Below, one piece after another: positions 32,677 to 40,976 of a DNA stretch of 64,000 nt. A model generated the notes under the pieces. It ran no database searches. It was given only the letters and a program-made list of their open reading frames with translations, and was not told the DNA's origin. The DNA comes from Gemmatimonadaceae bacterium (GTDB lineage Bacteria; Gemmatimonadota; Gemmatimonadetes; Gemmatimonadales; Gemmatimonadaceae): the NCBI GenBank assembly GCA_036273715.1, contig DASUHB010000068.1:1-64000 (forward strand), written 5' to 3'. Both the position numbers and the translations under genes were made by a program. Position 1 is the stretch's first letter. Each line of letters starts with the position of its first letter.

Positions 32677-34272
32677 CTAGCGGTCGCGTGATCGTTCGCG
32701 GGCCGCGGCGCGGAGCGGCTCGGGCGTCGTGGACCATTCGACGGCGGCGAGCAGGGCATCGACGATCAGCGCGAGCACCGCGGCGGGAATCGCGCCCGAG
32801 AGAATGAGACGGGTATCGTTGAGGGCGAGGCCGGTGGCGATCGGTTCGCCCAAGCCGCCGGCGCCGATGAACGCCGCCAGCGTCGCCGTGCCCACGTCGA
32901 TCACGGCCGCGGTGCGAATGCCGGCCATGATGCCGGGCGCGGCCAGCGGTGTCCGTATCCAGCGCAGCACCTGCGCCGGCGTCATGCCTAACGCTCGCCC
33001 TGCGGCCACGGCCGACGGATCGGCGTCGCGCACCGCCGTGAACGTGCCGCGCACGATCGGATAGAGCGAGTACAGCCACAGCGCGACCAGCGCCGGCCAC
33101 ACGCCAACGCCCAACAGCGGGATCATGATCGCGAGCAAGGCGATGCTCGGAATCGTCTGGAGCACGCCTACCGCGCGAATCACGGGCTCCGCCGCGCGGC
33201 GCCGGCGCTCGAGCCACAGGGCCAGCGGCACTCCGGCGATGATGCCGGCGACCAGCGGCACGGCGACGAGCAGCAAATGGCGCAGCGTCTCGTTCCACAA
33301 CGTCGCGCGGCGCTGCCAGAGATAAGCCGTGAACGACGGCTTCGTCGTCTGCGGCGCCGCCGCGACCGCCCTGGGTGCTTGCGTTAGGCCGAGCGATGCG
33401 AGCGCGGCCGTGGCGACGGCGGCGACCGACTCGCCGCCGATTTCGACGCGCTGGTTGAGCGCCCGCATGACCGGCGCGCTCAGCCGCCCGCTCAGTTCCG
33501 TTAACACCGTGACCGCGGCCGGGTCGTCGCGCTGCAATCGGGCGCCGACGAGCGCCGCGGCCTGATACGGCGGGACGAAGTGGCGGTCGTCGCCTAACAC
33601 CACGAGGCCGTAGCGCGCAATCGACCCGTCGGTGGAATATCCGTCCACGACGTCGACCTTCCCCGACGCCAACGCGCGATACTTGAGCGCCTGATCGAGC
33701 GGCCGCACGGCCGCGAAGTGGAGGCCATAGACGTGGGCCAGGCCCGGCAGGCCGTCGGCGCGGCCGATGAAGTCGGGCGTGAACCCCGCCGTGAGCCTGG
33801 GAGCGACGCGCGCCAGATCGCTCAGCGTCCGGAGCCCGTACCGGCTCGCGGTTCCGGCGCGGACGGCGATCGCGTAGGTGTTCTCGAAGCCTAACGGAGG
33901 CAGCCAGCGGATGCCCCACCGCTGCTCGAACGCTCGCTGCACCGTGTCGAACACCGCGCCGGCGTCGTGCATCGGCGCCGCGTGCAGGATGGCGAGCAAT
34001 CCGGTGCCGGTATACTCGGGGTAGACGTCGATCGCGCCCGATCGCAGCGCCGCGAACGCGACCTGCGTGGCGCCGAGCCCGGCGCGGCGCTCCACGGGAA
34101 TGCCGCGCGATTCCAGCAGTTGGGCGAACATTTCGGCCAGCAGATACGATTCGCCGAACGGCTTGGACGCGACGACCACCGGCCGCGCGCCGGCCTGGCG
34201 CAGCCCCGCCGCTGCTCCGTTAGGCACGAGCAGCGCCGCGCAGAGCGCCGCGGCGGCGAGCCGAAGCATCAC
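32677..34272 (-). CDS. osmoprotectant ABC transporter, fused binding protein and permease (OpuC/ProW type)
   Basis: A 531-residue protein. A signal peptide and type-2 solute-binding domain of the OpuBC/OpuCC kind come first (about 25-300, VVVASKPFGESYLLAEMFAQ, VYPEYTGTGLLA, VVDGYSTDGSIARYGL). A binding-protein-dependent permease follows (about 325-515) with the EAA-like loop AAGRALGMTPAQVLRWIRTPLAAPG and IGAGGLGEPI. Glycine betaine, choline or carnitine is the likely class of substrate. In many fused homologues the permease comes first; here the binding part is N-terminal. It starts at GTG 34272 or ATG 34269, overlapping the ATPase stop, so both form one importer. Confidence 0.87.
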   Translation of the reverse strand: MMLRLAAAALCAALLVPNGAAAGLRQAGARPVVVASKPFGESYLLAEMFAQLLESRGIPVERRAGLGATQVAFAALRSGAIDVYPEYTGTGLLAILHAAPMHDAGAVFDTVQRAFEQRWGIRWLPPLGFENTYAIAVRAGTASRYGLRTLSDLARVAPRLTAGFTPDFIGRADGLPGLAHVYGLHFAAVRPLDQALKYRALASGKVDVVDGYSTDGSIARYGLVVLGDDRHFVPPYQAAALVGARLQRDDPAAVTVLTELSGRLSAPVMRALNQRVEIGGESVAAVATAALASLGLTQAPRAVAAAPQTTKPSFTAYLWQRRATLWNETLRHLLLVAVPLVAGIIAGVPLALWLERRRRAAEPVIRAVGVLQTIPSIALLAIMIPLLGVGVWPALVALWLYSLYPIVRGTFTAVRDADPSAVAAGRALGMTPAQVLRWIRTPLAAPGIMAGIRTAAVIDVGTATLAAFIGAGGLGEPIATGLALNDTRLILSGAIPAAVLALIVDALLAAVEWSTTPEPLRAAARERSRDR

Positions 34273-35003
34273 GGCTCGACGCCGGCGCGCGCCAGGAGCG
34301 CGGCCACGTACGGCGTCGCCGGCGCATTCCGGATGTCGGCCGGCGGCGCGTGCTGCTCGACGCGGCCGGCGCGCATCACCACCACCGCGGTCGCCAGGCG
34401 GAACGCCTCCGTGAGATCGTGCGTGACCAGCACGAGCGTGAGCGATGACTGCTCGCGCAGCGCGATCATCATCGCTTGCAGATCCGAGCGCGCGATCGCA
34501 TCGAGGGCGCCGAACGGCTCATCGAGCAGGACCAACGACTGCCCGCCCGCCACGGCGCGCGCCACCGCCGCGCGCTGCTGCTGTCCTCCCGATAATTCGT
34601 GCGGCCATCGCTCGGCCATCCCCGGCTCGAGCCCGACCGCCGCCATCGCGCGTTCGGCGCGCGGCGATGCATCCGGCGCGCCGTCCAACCACGGAACGAG
34701 CGCGACGTTGCGACGCACCCGCCAGTGCGGCAGCAGGCCGCCGTCTTGCGGCACGTAGCCGATGGCGCGCCGCAGCGCTACCGGATCGCTTTCGAGCACA
34801 TTGCTGCCGAACACCGTGATCTGGCCGGCGTCGAACGCGACCAACCGGTTGATGCACCGCAGCAGCGTCGTCTTTCCCGAGCCGCTTTCACCGACCAGCG
34901 CCACGCATGCGCCCCGGGGAACGTCGACCGAGACGTCGATCAACGCACGAACGTGGCCGTAGGACTTCGAGACCCGCTCGATGCGGACTGCCGGTCCAGT
35001 CAC
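34269..35003 (-). CDS. osmoprotectant ABC transporter ATPase (OpuCA-like, no CBS domains)
   Basis: A 244-residue ATPase with Walker A GESGSGKTT (38-46), Q-loop VPQDGGLLPHWRV, signature LSGGQQQR and Walker B LVLLDEPFGALD. The switch His lies in LVTHDLTEA. 'INRLV' and 'FGALD' motifs place it with ProV/OpuA-type importers. It lacks the C-terminal CBS pair that senses ionic strength in OpuAA, so gating must differ. It starts at a GTG that overlaps the upstream peptidase stop (GTGA), giving an operon peptidase - ATPase - binding/permease. Confidence 0.87.
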   Translation of the reverse strand: MTGPAVRIERVSKSYGHVRALIDVSVDVPRGACVALVGESGSGKTTLLRCINRLVAFDAGQITVFGSNVLESDPVALRRAIGYVPQDGGLLPHWRVRRNVALVPWLDGAPDASPRAERAMAAVGLEPGMAERWPHELSGGQQQRAAVARAVAGGQSLVLLDEPFGALDAIARSDLQAMMIALREQSSLTLVLVTHDLTEAFRLATAVVVMRAGRVEQHAPPADIRNAPATPYVAALLARAGVEP

Positions 35004-37270
35004 GTCCCGCCTAACGCTGCGGCGGCCGAGTCGACCAGGGCCGCTTCGTCCGTCAGGGCCTGCGCCACCACCGGGATTTCGCGGCCGGCCTCGGTGAAGT
35101 TGCGCTGCTCGATCGCTTCGCGCACCGCCGGAATCGTCTTGACGCCGTAGCCGGTGTAGAAGCCGGGCGCGTACAGCTCGTGGACGTACCACGGGCGCCG
35201 CGGCAAGCCCTGGGCGTTCGTCAGGCGCCGCTCGCTCTGCATCACGAGCGCGTCGACGCGCGCCAGCACCGCCTCGTTAGACATCCCCTTTGCGTGCGCG
35301 GCAGCCGCGGCGCGCGCGTAGCGATCCGCGCTCCGCGTGAGCGAGTCGATGGCGTTGTCCAGCGGCGAAAAATCCAGGTGCGGCGGCACGGCCTCGGCCG
35401 GCGGCGGGTTCGTCGGCGACCAGGGATCCGAGGTCGCCGCGAACACGCCCTCGCCGAGCTCGCGGTTCCGCTCCAGCGCGCTGTCCCGTTCTGCGTCGAG
35501 CAGTTTCTCCAGCTCGCCGACGTAGCCATGCACCGTGCGCGCGAGGTCGCTGAAATCGAACGGCAGGAGATCCGCATCGGCCAGGCGCATTACCATGGTG
35601 CCGCCCGTCTGCGCGAGCGCGCGGCCGTACACGAACGATGTGTCGCCGAAGTGCGTGTACCAGTAGAAGTCGTCGTACACCGAGTGATACACGCCGGCGC
35701 TGCTCACCTCGCCGCCGTAGCCGATGTTGAGCGACGCGATACCCAGATGCTGGAGGAAGGGCGTGTAGTCCGAGCCCGAGCCGAGTGCGTTGATCGGGAG
35801 CTCGCCGTTCGGACTGCGCAGCTCGCTGCGTTCTGCGGCCGACCGCGCGCGTTCGATGCGCACGAGCTGCGAGCGCTTCCACACCGTGAGGTGCGTTTCG
35901 GGATCCTGGATGCTGCGCGCGACGTCGTTCACGAAGCGCTCGAGCGTGTGCGATCCGCCCACGTTGAGGTATCCCCGATCGTTGCCGTCGCTGTTGATGT
36001 ACGCCACCGCCTTGCCGCGGAGCTCATCGGCGTGCGTCTCGACCCACTCGGTGCTGCCTAACAGACCGGGCTCTTCCCCGTCCCAGGCCGCGTAGACGAT
36101 GGTCCGGCGCGGATGCCAGCCCTGGCGCACCAGCTCGCCTAACCCGCGGGCCTCCTCGAGCAGCGCCGATTGCCCCGACAGCGGATCGCCGGCCCCGTTC
36201 ACCCATCCGTCGTGGTGATTGCCGCGAATCACCCACTCGTCGGGGCTCGTCGACCCCTTGAGCATCGCGATCACGTCGTAGATCGGCTTGGTGGACCAGT
36301 CCGATTTCACACGCAGGTGCACGCGCGCGGCGCCCGGTCCCAGGTGATACGTCACCGGCAGCGCGCCGCGCCATGCGGGCGGCGCCACCGGACCGGTCAT
36401 CGCCGCCAGGAGCGGCTCCGCGTCGCCATACGAAATCGGCAGCACTGGAATCCGGGTGAGCGTCTTCGCTTCGGCTAGCGTTAGGCGCTTGGCTCCCGGC
36501 ACCGCGCCCACCCCGGGCGTGAGCGGGTCGCCCGAGTAGAGCGGCATGTCGGCCACGCTGCCCCGCTGCACGCCGTCGCGCGGACGGAACGGCCCCTTCG
36601 GGAACACGTCGCCCTGCGCGTAGCCGTCGTCGCGCGGGTCGGAGTAAATGAGACAACCCACCGCGCCATGCTCCGCGGCAACCTTCGGCTTGATGCCGCG
36701 CCACGACCCGCCGTAGCGCGCGATCACGATCGCACCCTTCACCGAGATGCCGTGTCGCGCGAGCTCGTCGTAGTCCGACGGGATGCCGTAGTTCACGTAC
36801 ACGAGCGGTCCGGTCACGTCGCCGTCGGCCGAGTATGCGTTGTACGGCGGAAGCTGTTCGTCGTGCTGCGACGATGTAGGGTCGCCGGCGACGGCCGGCT
36901 CCTCGAGCTTCGCCCTGAAATGCGTCGGCGCCACCAGCTCGACGACTCGCTCGCGCGGCGTCGGGAAGAGGACGTCGAATTGCTCGATGTGCGCATCCCA
37001 GCCGAACGACTTGAAGCGCGCCAGCAGCCACTGCGCATTGTCGTGATCGTACGGCGACCCGACGTGGTGCGGCCGCGCCGACAACCGGCGCATGTTGGCG
37101 CGGATGGTGTCGGGGGATGGAATGGCGTCGAACTTCGATTCCCAATCGAGCTCGAGCCGAGCCGACTGCGCGGAGAATCCAGGCAGCGTGTCGGTTGACG
37201 GAAGCGTCGTGATCGGCAGGAACGCGATCGCGGCAACGGAAGAGGCGGCAAGGAAACCGATACGTCGCAT
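35000..37270 (-). CDS. GCPII-like M28 metallopeptidase, exported
   Basis: About 756 residues from the ATG at 37270 (an upstream start at 37303 is possible). It has a signal peptide (MRRIGFLAASSVAAIAFLP), a PA-type inserted domain (about 150-330), then an M28 catalytic domain. The two-zinc ligands are visible: NHHDGW (His, Asp), GAGDPLSG (Asp), WDGEEPGLLGS (Glu-Glu), INSDG and YHSVYDDFYWY (His). The C-terminal helical dimerisation domain of the glutamate carboxypeptidase II / transferrin-receptor family is present. It removes C-terminal residues from peptides in the periplasm. The stop overlaps the OpuCA-like ATPase start, suggesting that cleavage and uptake are linked. Confidence 0.88.
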   Translation of the reverse strand: MRRIGFLAASSVAAIAFLPITTLPSTDTLPGFSAQSARLELDWESKFDAIPSPDTIRANMRRLSARPHHVGSPYDHDNAQWLLARFKSFGWDAHIEQFDVLFPTPRERVVELVAPTHFRAKLEEPAVAGDPTSSQHDEQLPPYNAYSADGDVTGPLVYVNYGIPSDYDELARHGISVKGAIVIARYGGSWRGIKPKVAAEHGAVGCLIYSDPRDDGYAQGDVFPKGPFRPRDGVQRGSVADMPLYSGDPLTPGVGAVPGAKRLTLAEAKTLTRIPVLPISYGDAEPLLAAMTGPVAPPAWRGALPVTYHLGPGAARVHLRVKSDWSTKPIYDVIAMLKGSTSPDEWVIRGNHHDGWVNGAGDPLSGQSALLEEARGLGELVRQGWHPRRTIVYAAWDGEEPGLLGSTEWVETHADELRGKAVAYINSDGNDRGYLNVGGSHTLERFVNDVARSIQDPETHLTVWKRSQLVRIERARSAAERSELRSPNGELPINALGSGSDYTPFLQHLGIASLNIGYGGEVSSAGVYHSVYDDFYWYTHFGDTSFVYGRALAQTGGTMVMRLADADLLPFDFSDLARTVHGYVGELEKLLDAERDSALERNRELGEGVFAATSDPWSPTNPPPAEAVPPHLDFSPLDNAIDSLTRSADRYARAAAAAHAKGMSNEAVLARVDALVMQSERRLTNAQGLPRRPWYVHELYAPGFYTGYGVKTIPAVREAIEQRNFTEAGREIPVVAQALTDEAALVDSAAAALGGT

Positions 37271-37408
37271 TGCGAGGCTCGAATGAGGTGAGGACGCGAG
37301 CAATATGCGGCAACGAAACAGAGATGCGCCACGTGGAAGAACGGGGTCGTTCGGCGCTCACATCGCCGGGCGCGATGGCTGGCCGCGCCGGGCGACACGG
37401 CGATTAGT

Positions 37409-38599
37409 TTGCAGCCTCGGGCGCTGCGCGGGGGCGTCGGACTTGCATGCGCCGGCCGCCACGACGCAACATGGCGTGCGCACGAAGCTCACGGTGCATC
37501 CAGTCCTCTCGCTCGGAGACCATCGATTCTGACCTCGACAATCAGTCGCGCGCTCGGCGTCCTCGCGCTCGGCGGCGCCGTCGCCGCCGGCGCGGCCGCG
37601 GTGACGCATCCACGCCGAGCCGACATCCGGCTCGTTGCCCAACGGAGCGGAACGGCGGCGCTGCTGCAGGACGTGAGCGCCGTTGATTCCAACGTCGTGT
37701 GGGTGGGCGGGCATTCGGCGACCTGGGCCGTGAGCACCGACGGCGGCGAGCACTGGCGAAGCGCCGTGATGCCCAACGCCGACTCGCTGGAGTTCCGCGA
37801 CGTGCACGCCGTGGATGCGCGCACCGCGTACCTGTTGTCGAGCGGGTTAGGCGAACATTCCCGCATCTACAAGACCACCGACGGCGGTGCGTCCTGGGCC
37901 CTCGAGTTCACCGCCCGCAACTCCAGGGCGTTCTACGACTGCTTTGCCTTCTGGGACGGCATGCACGGCGTCGCGATGAGCGACGCCGTGGACGGGCGCT
38001 TTCTCGTGATCACGACCAGCGACGGCGCGCACTGGTCGCCCGTTCCGGCTCGCGCGCTGCCGGCGGCGCTGCCCAACGAAGGCGCGTTCGCGGCCAGCGG
38101 CACGTGCGCGATGGCCCTGCCGCCCGGCGACGCGTGGATCGGCACCGGCAATGCGCGCACCGCGCGCATCCTCCGCACCGGCGACCGCGGCGCGACGTGG
38201 GATGTCGCGAACACGCCGCTCGCCGCCGACACATCGGCCGGCATCACGAGCCTCGCGATCCGCGACGCGCGCCACATCGTTGCGTTAGGCGGAAACATCG
38301 CGCGCCTGCGCGCGTTCCAGCACGACGTCGCGATCACCGATGATGGCGGCCGAACCTGGACCATGGGCGGCGCGCTGCCCTTCCCCGGGCCGGTGTTCGG
38401 CGCCGCGTACTCGCGCTCGACGGCGCCCTGGTTGGTTGCCGTGGGCCCCGGCGGCGCCGCAGCGTCCACCGATGACGGCCGCACCTGGACGCTCATCGAC
38501 TCGGCGGCGTACTGGAGCGTCGGCTTCGGATCGGATCGGATTGGATGGGCCGTCGGCCCAAATGGCCGCATCACCCGGATTGAGTTGCCAGCGCGGTGA
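37409..38599 (+). CDS. Ycf48/BNR-repeat-like exported protein
   Basis: A beta-propeller of the Ycf48/sialidase-repeat type with DGG-x-W turns: VSTDGGEHWRSA, KTTDGGASWALEF, TTSDGAHWSP, RTGDRGATWDVA, ITDDGGRTWTMG and STDDGRTWTLI. It begins with a hydrophobic segment (ALGVLALGGAVAAGAAAV), so it is exported. Outside photosynthetic bacteria such proteins have no fixed role. No ATG is available before the signal segment; only TTG 37409 or TTG 37442 are in frame, and the true start is uncertain. It lies alone between divergent and tandem genes. Confidence 0.75.
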   Translation: MQPRALRGGVGLACAGRHDATWRAHEAHGASSPLARRPSILTSTISRALGVLALGGAVAAGAAAVTHPRRADIRLVAQRSGTAALLQDVSAVDSNVVWVGGHSATWAVSTDGGEHWRSAVMPNADSLEFRDVHAVDARTAYLLSSGLGEHSRIYKTTDGGASWALEFTARNSRAFYDCFAFWDGMHGVAMSDAVDGRFLVITTSDGAHWSPVPARALPAALPNEGAFAASGTCAMALPPGDAWIGTGNARTARILRTGDRGATWDVANTPLAADTSAGITSLAIRDARHIVALGGNIARLRAFQHDVAITDDGGRTWTMGGALPFPGPVFGAAYSRSTAPWLVAVGPGGAAASTDDGRTWTLIDSAAYWSVGFGSDRIGWAVGPNGRITRIELPAR

Positions 38600-38761
38600 C
38601 GCGGCTTACCGGCCGGTCAGTCGCCGGATGATAAACGTAGAGTTCGGTGAATAGGCGCGGCGCGCCGGCCGCGTTACCTTGGATGGAATCATCGGGCCCG
38701 CCGCCGCACGCGACGGGTTTTGTATTCGCCGCCCCCCGCACCGCTGGACACGAGGGACGCT

Positions 38762-40960
38762 ATGGGTTCTGCGACGGTGCCGCCGATTTCGGGGCACGAC
38801 TTACAGATCCTGCTGCTGCAGATCGCCGGCTTGATGTTCCTCTGCCGGCTGCTCGCGGAAGTGATGCGGCGACTCGGCCAGCCGGCGGTGATCGGCGAGC
38901 TGTTGGCCGGCATCGTCCTCGGCCCGTCGGTGCTCGGGCACTATGCGCCCGATCTCTTCACCGCGATTTTCCCGCAGCGGTCGTCGCAGTTCCATCTGCT
39001 CGAGGTGATCTCGAGCCTCGGCATGATCTTCCTGCTGCTGCTCACCGGCATCGAGACCGATGTCCGCGTGATGCGGCGGTTGGGCCGGCCGGCGCTCATG
39101 GCGTCGGTGTTCGGCATCACGGTTCCGTTCGCCCTCGGCCTTGCGTTAGGCCTGTGGATGCCGGACCGCTACCTGGCGCAGACCAGCCAACGTGCGATCT
39201 TCGCCGCGTTCATCGCGACGGCGATGGCGATCTCGGCGATGCCCGTGATCGCGAAGATTCTCATCGATCTCAACTTGATGAAGCGCAACCTCGGCGTCGT
39301 GATTCTTTCAGCCGGGGTCGTGGACGATACGGTCGGCTGGCTCGTGCTGTCGGTGATCGCCGGGATCGCGACCGCCGGATCGTTCTCCGCCGGGTCGCTC
39401 GCGTTCACGGCGATCGCGCTCGTCGTGTTCCTCGGCGTGATGCGCTGGATCGTGTATCCGGGATTCACGCGCGTCATCGGCTGGGTCAATCGCAGCGTGC
39501 CGCTGATCGGCGCGGACCTCACCCTCATTTTGGTCGCCACGCTGTTGTGCTCCGCCATCACGGAAGCGATCGGCGTGCACGCGGTGTTCGGCGCGTTCGT
39601 GTTCGGGCTGCTCGTGCGGCAGATCCCGCGTGTGCGCGCGGCGACGCTGCAGACGATCGAGACGTTCGTGCTCGCCTCGCTGTCGCCGATCTTCTTTGCG
39701 TTCGTCGGACTGAAGGTCGACCTGTGGTCGCTCTCGGGGTGGCAGCTGCCGGCGATCGTGCTGGGCATCGCGGTGGCGGGCAAGCTGGGAGGCTGCTACG
39801 TGGGCGGCCGCCTCGGGTCGCTCAACCGCTGGGAGTCGCTTGCGTTAGGCGTCGGGATGAACGCCCGCGGCGCGATGGAGCTGATCGTCGCGCTGATCGG
39901 ATTGTCGCTCGGTCTGTTGACGAACGAGATGTACTCGATCGTCGTGATGATCGCGGTGATCACATCGTTCCTGGCGCCGATGTTCCTGCGCGTCGTCATG
40001 AAGCACGTGCCGGTGACGGACGAAGAGCGGCGGCGCCTCGAGCCCGGCGACCGCACGCTGCTGCCGTCCACCGGCGCGGTGCGCGTGCTCGTGCCGACGG
40101 CGGGCGGGCCTAACGCAATGGCGGCGTTCGCCCTGGCCGCGCCGATCGTCCGCGCGCACGAGGGCACGCTGACCGCGATGTACGTCGACTCCGAGCGCGC
40201 GCATCAGCGGTGGCCCCGGCTGCGCGGCGAACGCACCTCGTCGCTGGCCGGCTTCGGACTGGACGGCCACCTCGAGAGCGCCGCCGAGCTGTTGACCGAC
40301 CAACAGAAGCGATTCGTCGTGCGCCGCGTGCGATCGGCGACGCCGACCACCGCCATTCTCGACGAAGCCGCCCGCGACTACGATCTGGTGTTCATCGGCG
40401 CCGCGCCGCGCCACCTGGTGAGCCGCTCGGCCGTGGGCGACGTGGTGAGCCGGCTCCGCATGCCGGTCGTCATCGTCCGCGGCGCAGACGGCACGGCGCC
40501 GACCATTTACGAGCGCGTGGTCGTGCCGCTCGATGGCAGCGTCTTCTCGCGCGCCGCCGCCGAGTTCGCGTTTCTGTACGCGGCATCCGCGGGCGCGCAG
40601 GTGACGCTGCTGCACGTGATCAACGAAGCGCGCGTGACGACGGGCGCGCTCGCCGTGCCCGAGCTGCGGGCATCGCACGCGGTGGCGGAATTTGAGGCGG
40701 AGACGCTGGAGAATCGCATCCGCGGAGATCTGGCGAAATTGGCCGCCTCGGCGGGTATCGATCCGCGCGTCCGCATCCTGGCCAGCGGCGACCCGGCGGC
40801 GACGATCATCGAGCAATCGCACGCCGGCCACTACGACCTGCTCGTGTTAGGCGCGGAGAACAAGCTGCTCGCGCAGCCGCTGTTCTTCGGTCAGGGCACG
40901 GCGTCGATCGTCGAGCGCGCGGGGTGCACGACGGCGGTCGTCGTTCCGCACCTCGCCTGA
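38762..40960 (+). CDS. CPA2 cation/proton antiporter with C-terminal UspA-like domains
   Basis: A 732-residue protein. A CPA2/KefB-type transport domain (about 15-400, 12 or so TM helices) includes AVIGELLAGIVLGPSVLG, LLLLTGIETD, GVVDDTVGWLVL (Asp-Asp ion-binding motif) and the GVGMNARGAMELIVA helix. A cytoplasmic part with two universal-stress-protein-like modules (about 440-590 and 605-732) follows; the second has VVVPLDGSVFSRAA and a nucleotide-loop-like DLLVLGAENKLL. It exchanges Na+ or K+ for protons, with likely nucleotide-dependent control by the Usp modules. The ATG at 38762 has GAGG upstream; a TTG at 38720 is less likely. Confidence 0.88.
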   Translation: MGSATVPPISGHDLQILLLQIAGLMFLCRLLAEVMRRLGQPAVIGELLAGIVLGPSVLGHYAPDLFTAIFPQRSSQFHLLEVISSLGMIFLLLLTGIETDVRVMRRLGRPALMASVFGITVPFALGLALGLWMPDRYLAQTSQRAIFAAFIATAMAISAMPVIAKILIDLNLMKRNLGVVILSAGVVDDTVGWLVLSVIAGIATAGSFSAGSLAFTAIALVVFLGVMRWIVYPGFTRVIGWVNRSVPLIGADLTLILVATLLCSAITEAIGVHAVFGAFVFGLLVRQIPRVRAATLQTIETFVLASLSPIFFAFVGLKVDLWSLSGWQLPAIVLGIAVAGKLGGCYVGGRLGSLNRWESLALGVGMNARGAMELIVALIGLSLGLLTNEMYSIVVMIAVITSFLAPMFLRVVMKHVPVTDEERRRLEPGDRTLLPSTGAVRVLVPTAGGPNAMAAFALAAPIVRAHEGTLTAMYVDSERAHQRWPRLRGERTSSLAGFGLDGHLESAAELLTDQQKRFVVRRVRSATPTTAILDEAARDYDLVFIGAAPRHLVSRSAVGDVVSRLRMPVVIVRGADGTAPTIYERVVVPLDGSVFSRAAAEFAFLYAASAGAQVTLLHVINEARVTTGALAVPELRASHAVAEFEAETLENRIRGDLAKLAASAGIDPRVRILASGDPAATIIEQSHAGHYDLLVLGAENKLLAQPLFFGQGTASIVERAGCTTAVVVPHLA

Positions 40961-40976
40961 CCGCGGCGCTATTGCG

